A stretch of DNA of 64,000 nt from Calocera cornea HHB12733 (lineage: Eukaryota > Basidiomycota > Dacrymycetes > Dacrymycetales > Dacrymycetaceae), in NCBI GenBank assembly GCA_001632435.1, contig KV424012.1:4250-68249 (forward strand). The letters are read 5' to 3'. Of the stretch, positions 32,229 to 42,700 are shown in pieces. The stretch's first letter is position 1, and each line of letters opens with the position of its first letter. A model generated the notes under the pieces. It did no database searches. It was not told the origin of the DNA and saw only the letters and a program-made list of their open reading frames with translations. Both the position numbers and the translations under genes were made by a program.

Positions 32229-32780
32229 ATGCGTCCATATAAAGCACTAATCTGTGTCCTTCCGGCCCTAGGTACGGCGATACATCTGTCCGACGACAAT
32301 CACTATTGACACAAAGCAGGAACAGCTGCGCTGGCACAGCAAGTCGCGTTTCAACAGCCGAATGTAGCCACGATAGCCTGCCTTACGAGTAGCTGTTCAA
32401 GCCACGTCGACTATTCCATCGCAAATGAGCTTGCAGTAAGCACCGTATCTACCAAGAGTGCGCTGTATCTGAGCTGTGACGCAGAAGTGCGGCTCTGTGG
32501 ACTGGAGTGAGTGACAATTGTACTGTCCTACCATCATTCGCTGACGTTGACACTGTCAGCGTGCATCTGTCCACTCGAAACCCAGCTTACGACTCGATGT
32601 CTTGAATGTCTGCTACAAGTGGGCGGGAGTGATGTCGCTGCACCTCAGGTGCAGAGCGGCTGCGCAGCCTACCAGATGAAGAATGGCGATGCCGCGGTTC
32701 ATGACGACCTGATGGGGACCATGGTTGGTGTTTTGGGTGCGGTTGCAGGCGTGATGCTGTTCAGTGTTGCCGGTTGTTGA
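32229..32780 (+). CDS. Secreted cysteine-rich protein with C-terminal hydrophobic tail, copy 2
   Basis: Four exons (32229-32271, 32320-32435, 32485-32506, 32560-32780) give about 133 residues. A short N-terminal signal peptide (A-L-I-C-V-L-P-A-L-G-T-A-A-L-A) leads into a compact domain with about ten cysteines: A-C-L-T-S-S-C, K-C-G-S, T-C-I-C-P, T-R-C-L-E-C-L and S-G-C-A. The tail (M-V-G-V-L-G-A-V-A-G-V-M-L-F) is hydrophobic and fits a GPI signal or membrane anchor. Intron phases and the 22-nt third exon are identical to the gene at 30954, and the T-C...C-L-x-C block is shared, while exon 2 is much shorter (116 versus 263 nt). All introns are 48-53 nt. Likely a surface or secreted effector-like protein; function unknown. 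Confidence 0.7.
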
Positions 32781-33024
32781 TTTAGACTGTTTTGAGTTTG
32801 TTGTACGATCATAGACATGGCCGGGTTGCATTCGCATCTGGTCTAGATGCAGTGGGCACAACGAACGGGGACGGGCGATGCGCAGTGCGATTTCGGAGAA
32901 GCTGATTGGTGAACTTCGCTCGGCTCCGCGGAAGACCTCCCGGAAGCAGTCCCCTCGTCACCGTCTATAGCCCGCGCTCAGCAGACTCTAGTACCAAACG
33001 CCTGGGCGTTCCAACCAGGACAAC

Positions 33025-33631
33025 ATGTCCAACTCCCTCTGGCGGTACGTCAAGAATGTGCAGGCGATGGGATTCAAGCAATATATACGCGCGATGTGGT
33101 ATATTGGCGACGCGAAGCATGGGAAGCTCATGGGCGAAGATCAGTACGTGTAGCGTTCATCCGTTGTAGCACATCGTATTGACTTCTGGCGTTGCAGGTT
33201 TGGAAACAAGTACTATGAGAACTTGAACCCGGAGCAGGAGACGCCTGGCCGTCAACGGTGGATTGACTTCACCCAGGTGTGCCTTGCTCGTATCAATCCT
33301 GAGGGACTGTATGCTGAGACCGGTGTCATCGCAGCACGACTTCAACGCCTCGCAGGTCCCGCCGGAGTGGCACGCGTGGCTTAACCACATCCGCAAAGAT
33401 CCCCCATCCAGTGACTTCCATTTGATACAGGCCAGCCGGCCAAAATGGATTGGGGTGCGTCTGCAGCCACGCGCTTGTTGGGATGTTGGCTAATGAGACC
33501 CAATGCAGCCGTGGCGAGAGAACCTGACGGGCACACGAGGTGCATTCAAGACGTACAGTACGACGAAGCCCAAGTTCTTCCCTTGGGAACCGAAGGTTGG
33601 GCAGCGAGGGGGCCCGTCTGCGAGCGCATGA
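33025..33631 (+). CDS. NADH:ubiquinone oxidoreductase (complex I) subunit NDUFA12 / B17.2
   Basis: Four exons (33025-33143, 33198-33276, 33335-33454, 33509-33631) give 146 residues, the normal size of this accessory subunit. Family features in order: W-Y-I-G-D-A-K-H-G-K-L-M-G-E-D-Q-F-G-N-K-Y-Y, then R-Q-R-W-I-D-F-T, V-P-P-E-W-H-A-W-L-N-H-I, and the C-terminal P-W-R-E-N-L-T-G-T-R-G-A-F with T-K-P-K-F-F-P-W-E-P-K. The subunit belongs to the matrix arm of complex I in the inner mitochondrial membrane; it has no cleavable presequence in other eukaryotes, which fits the short N-terminus here. It is convergent with the L-2-hydroxyglutarate dehydrogenase gene, 83 bp apart. Confidence 0.92.
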
Positions 33632-33714
33632 TGGCTTGCATCCACTTTAACTAGATATCCAAGTGTACAAATCCAATCTATTGCTACACATGCAACGTCC
33701 GCAAGGTGGTGTGA

Positions 33715-35123
33715 TCACTCCCCTTTCTCCCCAAGAACCTCTTCCACCACCATCTCCGCTATCCCAAGGCTGCTCGTCAAGCCCGGGCTCTCGATTCCCA
33801 TGAGGCTCACCAGTCTTCCTGGCCCCTTCTGCTCCCCGCTCCAGTCGCTCCTCACGACAAAGTCCATGAAGCCCGCGCCCGGTCCGACCAACTTCGGCCG
33901 TATGCCGACGTAATCTCCCCTCAAGCGTTCCTTCCATACACCAGGCAAGTAGCTCCGGATAGCCTCATACATTTCGTCCTTCCGACCTTCGCTCGGCTCA
34001 AGATGCTTATTCCAGAAATCCGCATCCTCCGCATCCTCGGGCGGTGAGATCCACTCGACGTCGGGTCCGAATTTGACCCCTCCGTCCAGGTCGAGTGTAA
34101 GATGCACGCCGAGGCCAGCGTGACCGTGGCTCTTCCCGCCCAGGTCCGGTGCGGGGTATAGCAAGTGCTTGACATTCTTGACTCCCCAGCCCGAATAACG
34201 CATGTAGGAGCCCTTTGCGAACCAGAGCGGGACGAGATCTTCTTTACCCCCGCTTTTGGCCAGCCACGAATTGAGGATCAGCGCGCTCGACAGGCCCGTC
34301 GAGTTGATGAGAGTGTTGGCTAAAACCGCACTGGGCTCATCGCCCTTCGTGTGCAGCTGAACCACCCAGCCATTATCGTCCGGCGAGGGATCAACCCGCA
34401 CGACCTTCGTGTTCAACACGATATCTCCCGAATAGGACCCATCCACTTCGTGTTCCAGGCTAGACATAAATGTGTGGGAGTCGACAATGCCCGTCTCTGG
34501 GCTCCAGAGAGCCGCTGCGATGCCGGGTGACAGGTCAGGTTCCATCTTTTTTGCTCGTGTTCCGGACATGAGCTCTGTGGGCGGCGCATGAGGGAGGTTG
34601 TGCTTGTTCTTGAGGTCAAGGCAATGCCGGTGTAGGTCATCCAGGTAGCTGATCTGAGAAGCAGTTCCGACGACGAGTTTGCCGACCTTCTTGTAGGGAA
34701 TTTGGTATGCTTCACAACGGCTATAAAGTAGGTGCCGGCCACGAAGGCAGAGTCGTGTTTTCAGCGACGTTTCCGGGTAATATAGGCCTGTCAGAGGGCT
34801 ATCCGTTAGCACGCCTGTTGCGTCGAATGGTAGGAGGCATCGAACCCGCATGGATGACCTCGCTGTTCCTCGAGCTCGTCTCTTGTCCCACCATTCCATG
34901 TCGTTCCACAAGTATAGTCGACCTTTCCGGCCACCTATGCACCAGCCGTTGAGCGACAGCGAGGCCAACGACGCCTACATCAGGCATCAGCTATCGCCCC
35001 AGCACGCATGGGATAGCACATACCACCGCCGACGACCAGGTAGTCCACGGTTCCTGATGGTGCAACATACGGGTACTTCCCTGACGCGTTTAGCGCCGTG
35101 ATCAGGGGTCGAACAGAGGCCAT
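33715..35123 (-). CDS. L-2-hydroxyglutarate dehydrogenase-type FAD oxidoreductase
   Basis: Exons 35123-35024, 34974-34846 and 34787-33715 give about 433 residues. The dinucleotide-binding motif V-G-G-G-V-V-G-L-A (about 31-39, split by the first intron) is followed by L-V-E-R and [17 protein letters not shown], the hallmark of L2HGDH-like DAO-family enzymes. Downstream are [19 protein letters not shown] and near the end [14 protein letters not shown]. The enzyme oxidises L-2-hydroxyglutarate to 2-oxoglutarate in mitochondria, a metabolite-repair reaction. The N-terminal 25 residues could be a weak mitochondrial presequence; an in-frame ATG further upstream would lengthen it. Substrate is inferred from motif similarity. 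Confidence 0.88.
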
Positions 35124-35562
35124 GAAATGAGTGAACGATAGCCTCTGATGCGATGTGGGGTATTTAGGGCGAGGTGGAATTCCCACTGGCAGCAGGTGGA
35201 CTGCCGGGAACCGAGAGGACCCTGGGAGCGATCTGCTCTCGGAGAAGCCGCGGGGATTTCACGTAGGCGACGTACAGTATATTTTCACACAGTTGGCCAA
35301 GCTGCATACTTCTCGAAGTTCCACTCAAGAATAATCCGCGAACAACAGTCGGCGAAGGCGGTGGTCCATATTGTGTGTGGCTGGTTTCTCTAGCATCTGG
35401 AGATCGGGAGGTCGGAATGGCGGTTGATTGGCTCCGTGCGGTCCTAGGACGGCATCAAAAAGTAACCACTTGTCCACGACATTGACTGTTTCCCTGACGT
35501 GAGCTTGGGCGTGCCCAACGGCACATAGGCGCGCATATACTCAGCTCAACCCGTCCTCGACG
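35124..35562. other. Divergent intergenic region
   Basis: 440 bp between L2HGDH (minus) and a disordered-protein gene (plus). It is AT-richer than the flanks and probably holds both promoters. No gene is seen. Confidence 0.5.
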
Positions 35563-37791
35563 ATGAGCAAGCGCCAAAACCCGTTCCAGCCGCCCTACTC
35601 ACCCGCTATCATACAACCACCAGCACCACCAATGCCGCCGCCAGCGGGACAGCCGCAGGGCTACGACTACAACGCGTACTGGGCAGCCTGGCAGCAACAG
35701 CAAGCATCGCACTCTCAACAACAAGCATCTATGATACCCCATCAGCCAGGCGTCATTGCCGCACCTCCTCAACCCGCTCAACCTAATGCATATGCGAACT
35801 ACGGCTACGCGCCCGCCGCACAAGCCCAGCATGTAGCCGCTCAGCAGACGCAGTCGTTCGGATGGCCAGGCGCGCAAGGCATGCCGCCACCATTCTCCGG
35901 AGCTCCGACGCCAGGAGTGCAACATCAGTCAATCATGTATCCCCAACCTGCTCAACCGTTTCCTCCGCCGCAAGGTATGCAGTCGCCTATGAACCCCTTC
36001 TTCGTACCTCCCAACGCCGGCATCCCACCTCGTCCACCACCCCAGTCACAAGGACCTCACCAACCTCTCGTTCACACCCCACCCCATCATGGACCTGGTG
36101 GCGGTGGTGGCCCTCCTGCCAAACGAGCGCGCTTCGACCATCCTGGCGGAGGTCAGCCGCAGTCCCTTGGCCAGACAAACTACCCACCTGCGCCCTTCCC
36201 CCAGGCGCAGCCGATGCAGCAACAGCAACAGCAACAGCAACAACGCGGTCCGCAAGGAAACCAGCGCTTTGGAGGTGGTAATCGAGGTGGTATGGGTCGC
36301 AGGGACAACATGCCACTCAGAGGTGGTCGGCCTGGCCCTGGAGGAGGGCGGGATGGAGGCGGCAGCTCGAGAGTCAGCATGAACCCCGGCCCGCCAATGC
36401 GCAGAGACGGTCCTCCTGGCCCACCTCCCCAGGCTGTCCCCATGAACCAACCTGGACGGGGTATACCTCGTGGGCCTCGCAAGGCAGACGATGGCAGCAG
36501 CGGATTCAGCTCCAATGGCAGACGAAGAGGCGACGACTTCCGCGACAATCGGATGGATCGCCGCGGTGGTGGAGCGCTGCGGCCGTTAGCCCGAATGGAG
36601 AGTCTTACGCTGGGATCGACGAGCGGACATGTGAGCGATGGTGCGAGCAGTGTCGCTGCTGAGAACCAGAGTCTGGGCGACTTCAGAATTGTGGGCGTGC
36701 TGTGGGAGAATGTCTGGAGCTGGGGCGTGAGAAGGGCTGGAGAGCCGGAGATTAATGAGATGGGGAAAGTCGCGGGAACGAATGGGGCTACCAATGGAGA
36801 CGACATTGAGGAACCTGAGAAAGCGATCGTGAAGACCGAGGACACGGAAGACGCGACTGGCGAGGAAGGCCAAGTCGAGGCAGAGCTGCATGCCCTGCTG
36901 TCTACCCCTCCCCCTGCAGAGCCGGCGCCCGACACCTCCAATCCTCCGTCCTCTCAAACCCAACTCCTCACCCCCCCTCCTGTCTCTCTGCCTCCAGCTC
37001 CTGGGGCCCCCTCCCGCGAGACATCACGACTCCGCATATACTTCCATACGCCCATCAGCGCTTCGCAAGCCTACTCTCGTGCGCATAATCAAGTCCGAGC
37101 GGGAACTCGGAGGAAAGAACGCGAGCGGGCAGCTGAAGATGAGGATGGCCGGAGCGGGAAACGGCTAAAGGAGGAACCGGATGCGAAGGAAAAAGACGAT
37201 GATGCCGATGCTGCTGAAGAGGTCGATCGGGTCATGAGGGAGATCCAAAGAGATATGAAGGAGGAGCAGGAGAGGAAGGCGAAGGAAGAAGCTGGGGACG
37301 AGTCGACAAATGGCCACACTGTGGATATCCCTCCCACAAACGGCGAAGCAACAGCATCAGCCAATGGCGAGCATGAGTCGTCACCTGTGCCCTCCTCGAT
37401 CGCCGATGCCGATGTGATCGACAAGATCGTCCCAGTGCCTATCGATACAGTCAATGGCGAACCCACCGAAGAAGACGAGCCTCCAGCTATCCTCCCAGAC
37501 TCACAAGCTGAGCCACCCGAATCCCAGCTTCCCGACTGGTCATCGTCCCAGATGGAGAGTCAGATGGATGGACTGGAAGAGAGCCAGATCAGCCACCTTG
37601 TCACACCTTCGATGTCCATCTCCCAGCAGGTTCCGAACGAAGGCGAAGAAAGCCAAACACCGGAGAGCCAGATCCTACCCGAAGGAACTGAGGATGGTGA
37701 GGACAAAGATGAAGTGAAGCAGGAAGTACAGGAGGTAGTGGTCAAAGATGAAGAGATGGAGGGAACTGATGTGGGTAATGATAAGGTATGA
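35563..37791 (+). CDS. Q/P-rich, RGG-containing disordered protein with SQ cluster
   Basis: One exon, 742 codons. Residues 1-235 are prion-like (Q, P, A, Y; polyglutamine at DNA 36219-36243). Residues about 236-300 form an arginine/glycine patch (R-G-G-M-G-R-R, R-G-G-R-P-G-P-G-G-G), a common RNA-binding and methylation segment. A short folded-looking block (D-F-R-I-V-G-V-L-W-E-N-V-W-S-W-G) lies near 370-390. After a proline-rich linker, R-L-R-I-Y-F-H-T-P precedes a basic then acidic coiled stretch (about 500-580). The last 100 residues hold many S-Q and T-Q pairs, the layout of an ATM/ATR target cluster. It is probably nuclear and RNA- or chromatin-associated, by inference. Family not recognised. 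A GTATGA at the stop could be a splice donor, but the next acceptor adds only one codon before a stop. Confidence 0.7.
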   Translation: MSKRQNPFQPPYSPAIIQPPAPPMPPPAGQPQGYDYNAYWAAWQQQQASHSQQQASMIPHQPGVIAAPPQPAQPNAYANYGYAPAAQAQHVAAQQTQSFGWPGAQGMPPPFSGAPTPGVQHQSIMYPQPAQPFPPPQGMQSPMNPFFVPPNAGIPPRPPPQSQGPHQPLVHTPPHHGPGGGGGPPAKRARFDHPGGGQPQSLGQTNYPPAPFPQAQPMQQQQQQQQQRGPQGNQRFGGGNRGGMGRRDNMPLRGGRPGPGGGRDGGGSSRVSMNPGPPMRRDGPPGPPPQAVPMNQPGRGIPRGPRKADDGSSGFSSNGRRRGDDFRDNRMDRRGGGALRPLARMESLTLGSTSGHVSDGASSVAAENQSLGDFRIVGVLWENVWSWGVRRAGEPEINEMGKVAGTNGATNGDDIEEPEKAIVKTEDTEDATGEEGQVEAELHALLSTPPPAEPAPDTSNPPSSQTQLLTPPPVSLPPAPGAPSRETSRLRIYFHTPISASQAYSRAHNQVRAGTRRKERERAAEDEDGRSGKRLKEEPDAKEKDDDADAAEEVDRVMREIQRDMKEEQERKAKEEAGDESTNGHTVDIPPTNGEATASANGEHESSPVPSSIADADVIDKIVPVPIDTVNGEPTEEDEPPAILPDSQAEPPESQLPDWSSSQMESQMDGLEESQISHLVTPSMSISQQVPNEGEESQTPESQILPEGTEDGEDKDEVKQEVQEVVVKDEEMEGTDVGNDKV
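36219..36243 (+). repeat. CAA/CAG polyglutamine tract
   Basis: Eight to nine consecutive CAA/CAG codons inside the disordered protein gene. Confidence 0.85.
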
Positions 37792-37867
37792 CTTTGCGCG
37801 TGCTTGAACCTACGCATAGTACTGACTAGCCGACCAGACTACGATTACCTCCCTCATTCCTTCAGCA

Positions 37868-38923
37868 ATGACGACAGACTCGGTTTCTCAGTCGAAGTCA
37901 GGACGCATCGAGCCTGAGGCCAATCGCATCTCTATCTCTTACGCCTCCTCATCTCGCCGCATCGTCATCGATTCATCCACCATCAAGAAAGTCAGGATTT
38001 TCAGGCAAGAGGGCAGGATTGAGATCACCGTCGTGATAGAGAGACGCGGGGAGGAAGGTGATTTCAAGGGCATACTAGTGAGCACTTACTTCACCACGAC
38101 GCGAGCTGCTCTGACTTTCTCCCGTTACAGTTCGAAGCAGAGACTTCCGAGCACAACTTCATTCAGATCATTCCATCTCCAACAACCTGTGTGGATACGA
38201 CCGTCCCTCCACTGTATAACATGCTGCGCTCTGTTGACGAAGAGCCGGGCAGCATTCTTCTGCAAGTATTCATCGACAAGGATCGACCGCTGAGTGAGCC
38301 AAAGTGGGTGAAGACTGGCGATGTGAACGACCAAATCGGTCCTGATCGAGAGGAACATTCTTCTGTCCCGAGCTGGAGAGGAAAGATCGAGGTGATTGAT
38401 CCAGATAAGGTCACTTCCTCCGTGCAGTGTCCTCGAACACAACTGATGCTTTGGGTAGCCAAAAGTACAGACGCTCGATACTGTCATGGACGGATGGGCC
38501 GTCAACTCTGTCATCGCTCAACAAAAGGACCGCGAGCGCTTTCTTCAAGAGCACATGCGCAACCAGCCGGACAATCATCTCGAGGTCTTGCTCCGTCTTG
38601 TTCGCGGCGAGCGCGCCTCTGCTGCCACGCATATACATCCTTTCTCGTTGTCGGGTCCATTGGCCGTGGCCATGGCCCCCAACGCTGATCATGCCCATCA
38701 GCAGACCCATGTGAGTCTCGCTGTTGTGGCTCTATACCGCATTGCGGTGGATTATGCGAAGAAGGCCGGAGTTGAGGAGAGGGAGGTGTCGGACAAGGCT
38801 GGGGACATCATCAAGTCTATTCCAAGCCACTTGGTATGGAAGGCGTTGGATGGTATGTTCCGTGATTGGCTGCAGACGCAGCCTGGTGGCGTTGCAAAGA
38901 GACCCCACGGCACTCGTCCTTAA
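37868..38923 (+). CDS. Conserved hypothetical protein
   Basis: Exons 37868-38077, 38131-38409 and 38471-38923 give about 313 residues. The first exon begins with a polar segment and then beta-rich sequence (R-I-S-I-S-Y, R-R-I-V-I-D-S-S-T, I-E-I-T-V-V-I-E-R-R). The third exon is helical: D-G-W-A-V-N-S-V-I-A-Q-Q-K-D-R-E-R-F-L, then V-A-L-Y-R-I-A-V-D-Y-A-K-K-A-G and I-P-S-H-L-V-W-K-A-L-D-G-M-F. I do not recognise the family. The gene follows the Q/P-rich gene by 76 bp on the same strand, so its promoter must be very compact or overlap the upstream 3' end. Both introns are 53-61 nt with GT-AG ends and phase 0. Confidence 0.65.
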
Positions 38924-39786
38924 AGTCCGCATCCGGTTCTCTTCTCCCCTTTCTCTCTATGCCCCGGGTCTATGCATTCTTCTCTCCATATTTATTTGCA
39001 TGAGTGGGTTGGAGATGCGATGTTCATACGCCTGTGCTGTGGTTGGCTGGCATACCTGGTGCCTCTCAGGTCTCTGTCGGAATTCGGCAATCGATTGTTG
39101 TCCAAATCCATGCCTGCTTCCATTTGATGTTATCGTGATCGTCCTCCTTTCACATGACGTGCATTTGATGACTGGCTGCCTGGTACTTGACATACTCTGC
39201 AGAAGCTCAAATGTGGCTGGCTGAGGCCAGAGGTCGAAGGAGTGTGTTCTTCTCGTTTGTGGCTTCTTACGTGATTCACGAATAGGGAAAGCATGGTCGA
39301 CTGTCTCTCGACAAAGACGGCAGTGTCAACCTGGCGGGTCAGACGGAGCCGTGGGTTTCGCAGATGGGAGCTGGAGCTCAGCTCAGAATACCAGCTACTG
39401 CGGCCAACAGTACCGGGACGCTCGAGTTCACCGGGGGAGACCAAAGACTCTGCACAAGCGCCGCGTGGGTGACACTAAGTTGGCAGACGTGCTATGCAGG
39501 TAAGCAGGTAGTAACAATGGCATTTCGATGTGAAACTCGCTCGCCGTGAACAAGCGCCTTTTCAAAACATAAGTGGGAACCTGAAAAGGACAAACAAGCG
39601 CCAGGGTGGCCGAATCACATTTACTTCCCAATTTATGCATTTGTTTCCGTATGTCTCCGTCCTTTGGCCTCGCGCGGCATCGCGCGTCTCCGTACACTCT
39701 CGTGCGCCGACATCACATCAACTGTCAAAGTCAACGTCGTGTTCACGGTTGGACAACTCCATCGAACCGCGCTCACACGTTGCGGT
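38924..39786. other. Intergenic region upstream of THO2
   Basis: 860 bp with no convincing gene. Short frames on both strands (39130-39444 minus, 39364-39549 plus) have no motif or partner exon. An in-frame ATG at 39664 would extend THO2 by 41 residues; I prefer 39787. Confidence 0.45.
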
Positions 39787-42700
39787 ATGGATATCGAGTC
39801 CATCACACGCGAAGCGCTGAAGAACTGGAGTGATGAGACCGAGCGCGGCAAGCTGTGAGCTCCTCATATATGGTATACATGCACGCCGCGAGGCAAGGCT
39901 GATGCGCCCAACTCCAGATTGTCGGGGCTCACATACCATCTCACCGACCTCTCTCATTCCTCTCCGGTAGCAGTATGCATCTGTGCTCTGCTTGAGGCGC
40001 TTGCTCCCACCAGTCCGAGCGAACCAGCCCCATTGTCTGCAGCCCAGCTCGCGGCGTTCCTGGCCGAAGTCAGGCAGTCGTTTCCTTCCTCATCGTCCGA
40101 AGATGCGGCAACCGTGACAGCCGAGAAGTCCGAATTTGCTGACTTGATTTTGGATCTTGTATGGACGGTGGACGCTACCGCCGAAGACCAAATTACCGAG
40201 ATTGCCGCCGCCATCAAGGCCGAGTGGCAAGCCGCGAAAGACGCCGCAAAGGCTGATGCGATGGAGGTAGACGAGAAGGAGGCGAAACCTGCTGCTGCCA
40301 AAGATGACAAGCCCCCGGAGAAGTCGAATGATCCGGAGACTGAGAGCATACGGCTTGCGAGTGAGGCGCACAGGAAAGCGCTCGCTGAACTCGTGAAGGA
40401 ACTAGTCTCCGTGAGTGTCTCAGCTGGGTTAGAGCGGACATTGCTCATGGCGCCTGAAGGTGAAACATGTCGTCAATCATGCGCTTGCTGTTGAACGCCT
40501 CGAGCAACCACTGTTGATAGCAGCCGGTCTGGTTCGGAGCGGACCGCTGTTTGAGAAGAAGACGAGGCAGACACGGACGAATCTCTTGTGAGCACCTCTG
40601 ACCCCGCGCGTGCTTCAGGAGAATTGACTTTGATTCCTTAGCTACAAGCAGACGAAGTTCAACCTGCTTCGTGAAGAATCCGAAGGATACTCCAAGCTTA
40701 TTGTGGAGCTCGTGTCAAATCACGACCAGCCTGCGTCGTTTACTTGGCCGCGAGTCGTGTCTCTCATTGGATTCTTCGATCTTGATCCACATCGTGTTCT
40801 GGACCTGATCTTCGACGTGATGGAGAGCACGGTCGTGACGAGATGGCAATGGTTCCTGGAGTTACTGCGCGAAGCTGGTTGGGCGAGACGCCGTCCTGAA
40901 GGGGGAAAAGGGAAGGAGAAGGAGAGCACGGAGTTACCCCGAGAGTGGATCGCACCGAGCATGTTTGAAGGCAAGACGCTGGAAGAGATCCTGAGGGAGA
41001 CCGAGACGTGCGATCCCCTGGAGACAAGCGCGGAGGTGAAGGTCATGGACGTTCCGGCGCAACTACTTGGCTTCAAGTTCAGCAACCACATACACAACCA
41101 GCCGAATACGCCTTCAGCCCCGAAGAAAGAACTCTACCTTATGGTTGCAATTCTAATTCGTGAAGGTGTCGTTTCCCTGCCTGCATTGTACCCCCACGTT
41201 TGTGCTCAGGTTCTCATGTGTTGGCTTCTCCTGACCCTCCTTCCCAGCTCTACCCCACTGAAGAAGACATGAAGTCCATTGAAGAGCGTCATCAGAAAGC
41301 ACTCAAGGAGCAGGCCATAGTGAAGCGAACGAACAATGCCCTCACGCGTGCTGCGCCTTTGTCCGAGGAACCAGATCGTCCCGGTGGATATCGCCCAAGA
41401 ACCACTACCGCGACCACGACAGCAGCCGCATCAAGCGCTGCGCCTACCGGACCTCGTAAGGTGGAGCCGCCGAACCACAAGATGGGATTGCTGCGTGCTC
41501 TGCTGTCTGTCGGTGCTTTGAGGCCTGCGCTATGGATCTTGACGAAGCACCCTTGGATGTTCAGTCAATACGGTGCCCTGGCAGATCTCTATCTTCGCAT
41601 GCTCGATCATTCCCTTCAACCCCTCTACTCTCGCATATCATGGGCCTCCCAGTTCTCGCAAGAAGCGGACGCGCTTTCATCCCCCCTCAGCAGTTCGAGC
41701 CCCGCTGCGAAATCAAAGATGAATCTGACGGACCTGGCTCCGGAACCTCCGCGAACTGCGAGCGCCATCTTCGAGTTCTACTACAGCTCTTGGAAGGAGT
41801 GGGTGCCCGTCTGCCAGACTAGCGGGGATATCCAGACTCTGTTCGAACCCCTGCTGCGCTTCATTGGCGTACATGTGCATCGAAATGTCGCGCTGATGAC
41901 GAAGCTCGGACGGCTAGGAAAGGAGATTTTGGAGTGCGAGGTTCGTCTTGAGTCCTGTCTTTTCCTTGCTTCAGCTGATGCTGTCTCCCAGGGAACGGAC
42001 TCCCCTGCCAAGGATTTCTGGCGATATATGCTCACGACCTATCTCCTACCCGCACTCTCGTTTCAGCGTGCAGATCAGTCTTTCTCTGCAGAGTTGTGGT
42101 CATTTCTGCGCATTTACCGAATCACGGACCGATGGCAAATGTACGCACAGTGGCGCGAAGCCTACACCACATCCCAGGAGATCCGCAACAAACATACCGA
42201 AATCAGTAGAGCTGTCAAGGATATCCTGCGTCGTGTCAGCGCTCTGCCGAATGCCGATCGAACGGACCGAAAACAATACGATGAGGCTGTCTCTCGTGTG
42301 AAACAGACCGCTCGTGACTTTTGCAAGTTCGCCCACACCAATCCCTGCATCGCCTTCGCTGCTCTTGTCGATCAGATAGAGGGATATGGCAGAGACGATA
42401 ATGGTCACTTTGTCGAATTGCTCAAGCTCTTGGGACCGATGTCGTACGACGTATTTTTGTACCAAATCGTTAGCGAGCTTGCCTCCATTGGCGATCGGAC
42501 GGCAGTAAAAGAGGACGGTGTGACGCCCTCTGATTGGTTGCAAGGTGAGATTCGCAAGACTATAGATTGTGTTCTTTGCGCTGATGTCGGAGTAGGACTC
42601 GCTGGTTTCATTGGACACTTGGGATTTGGAGTTCGGCCTGGCACGTTTGAGTTCAAAGCACTCTTCAAAGTGCTGGCAAATAACTTGAAGTCAAACCAAT

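Noticed and set aside
38924..39549. Small genes in the THO2 upstream region
   Set aside because: Short frames on both strands without start context, motif or splice partner.
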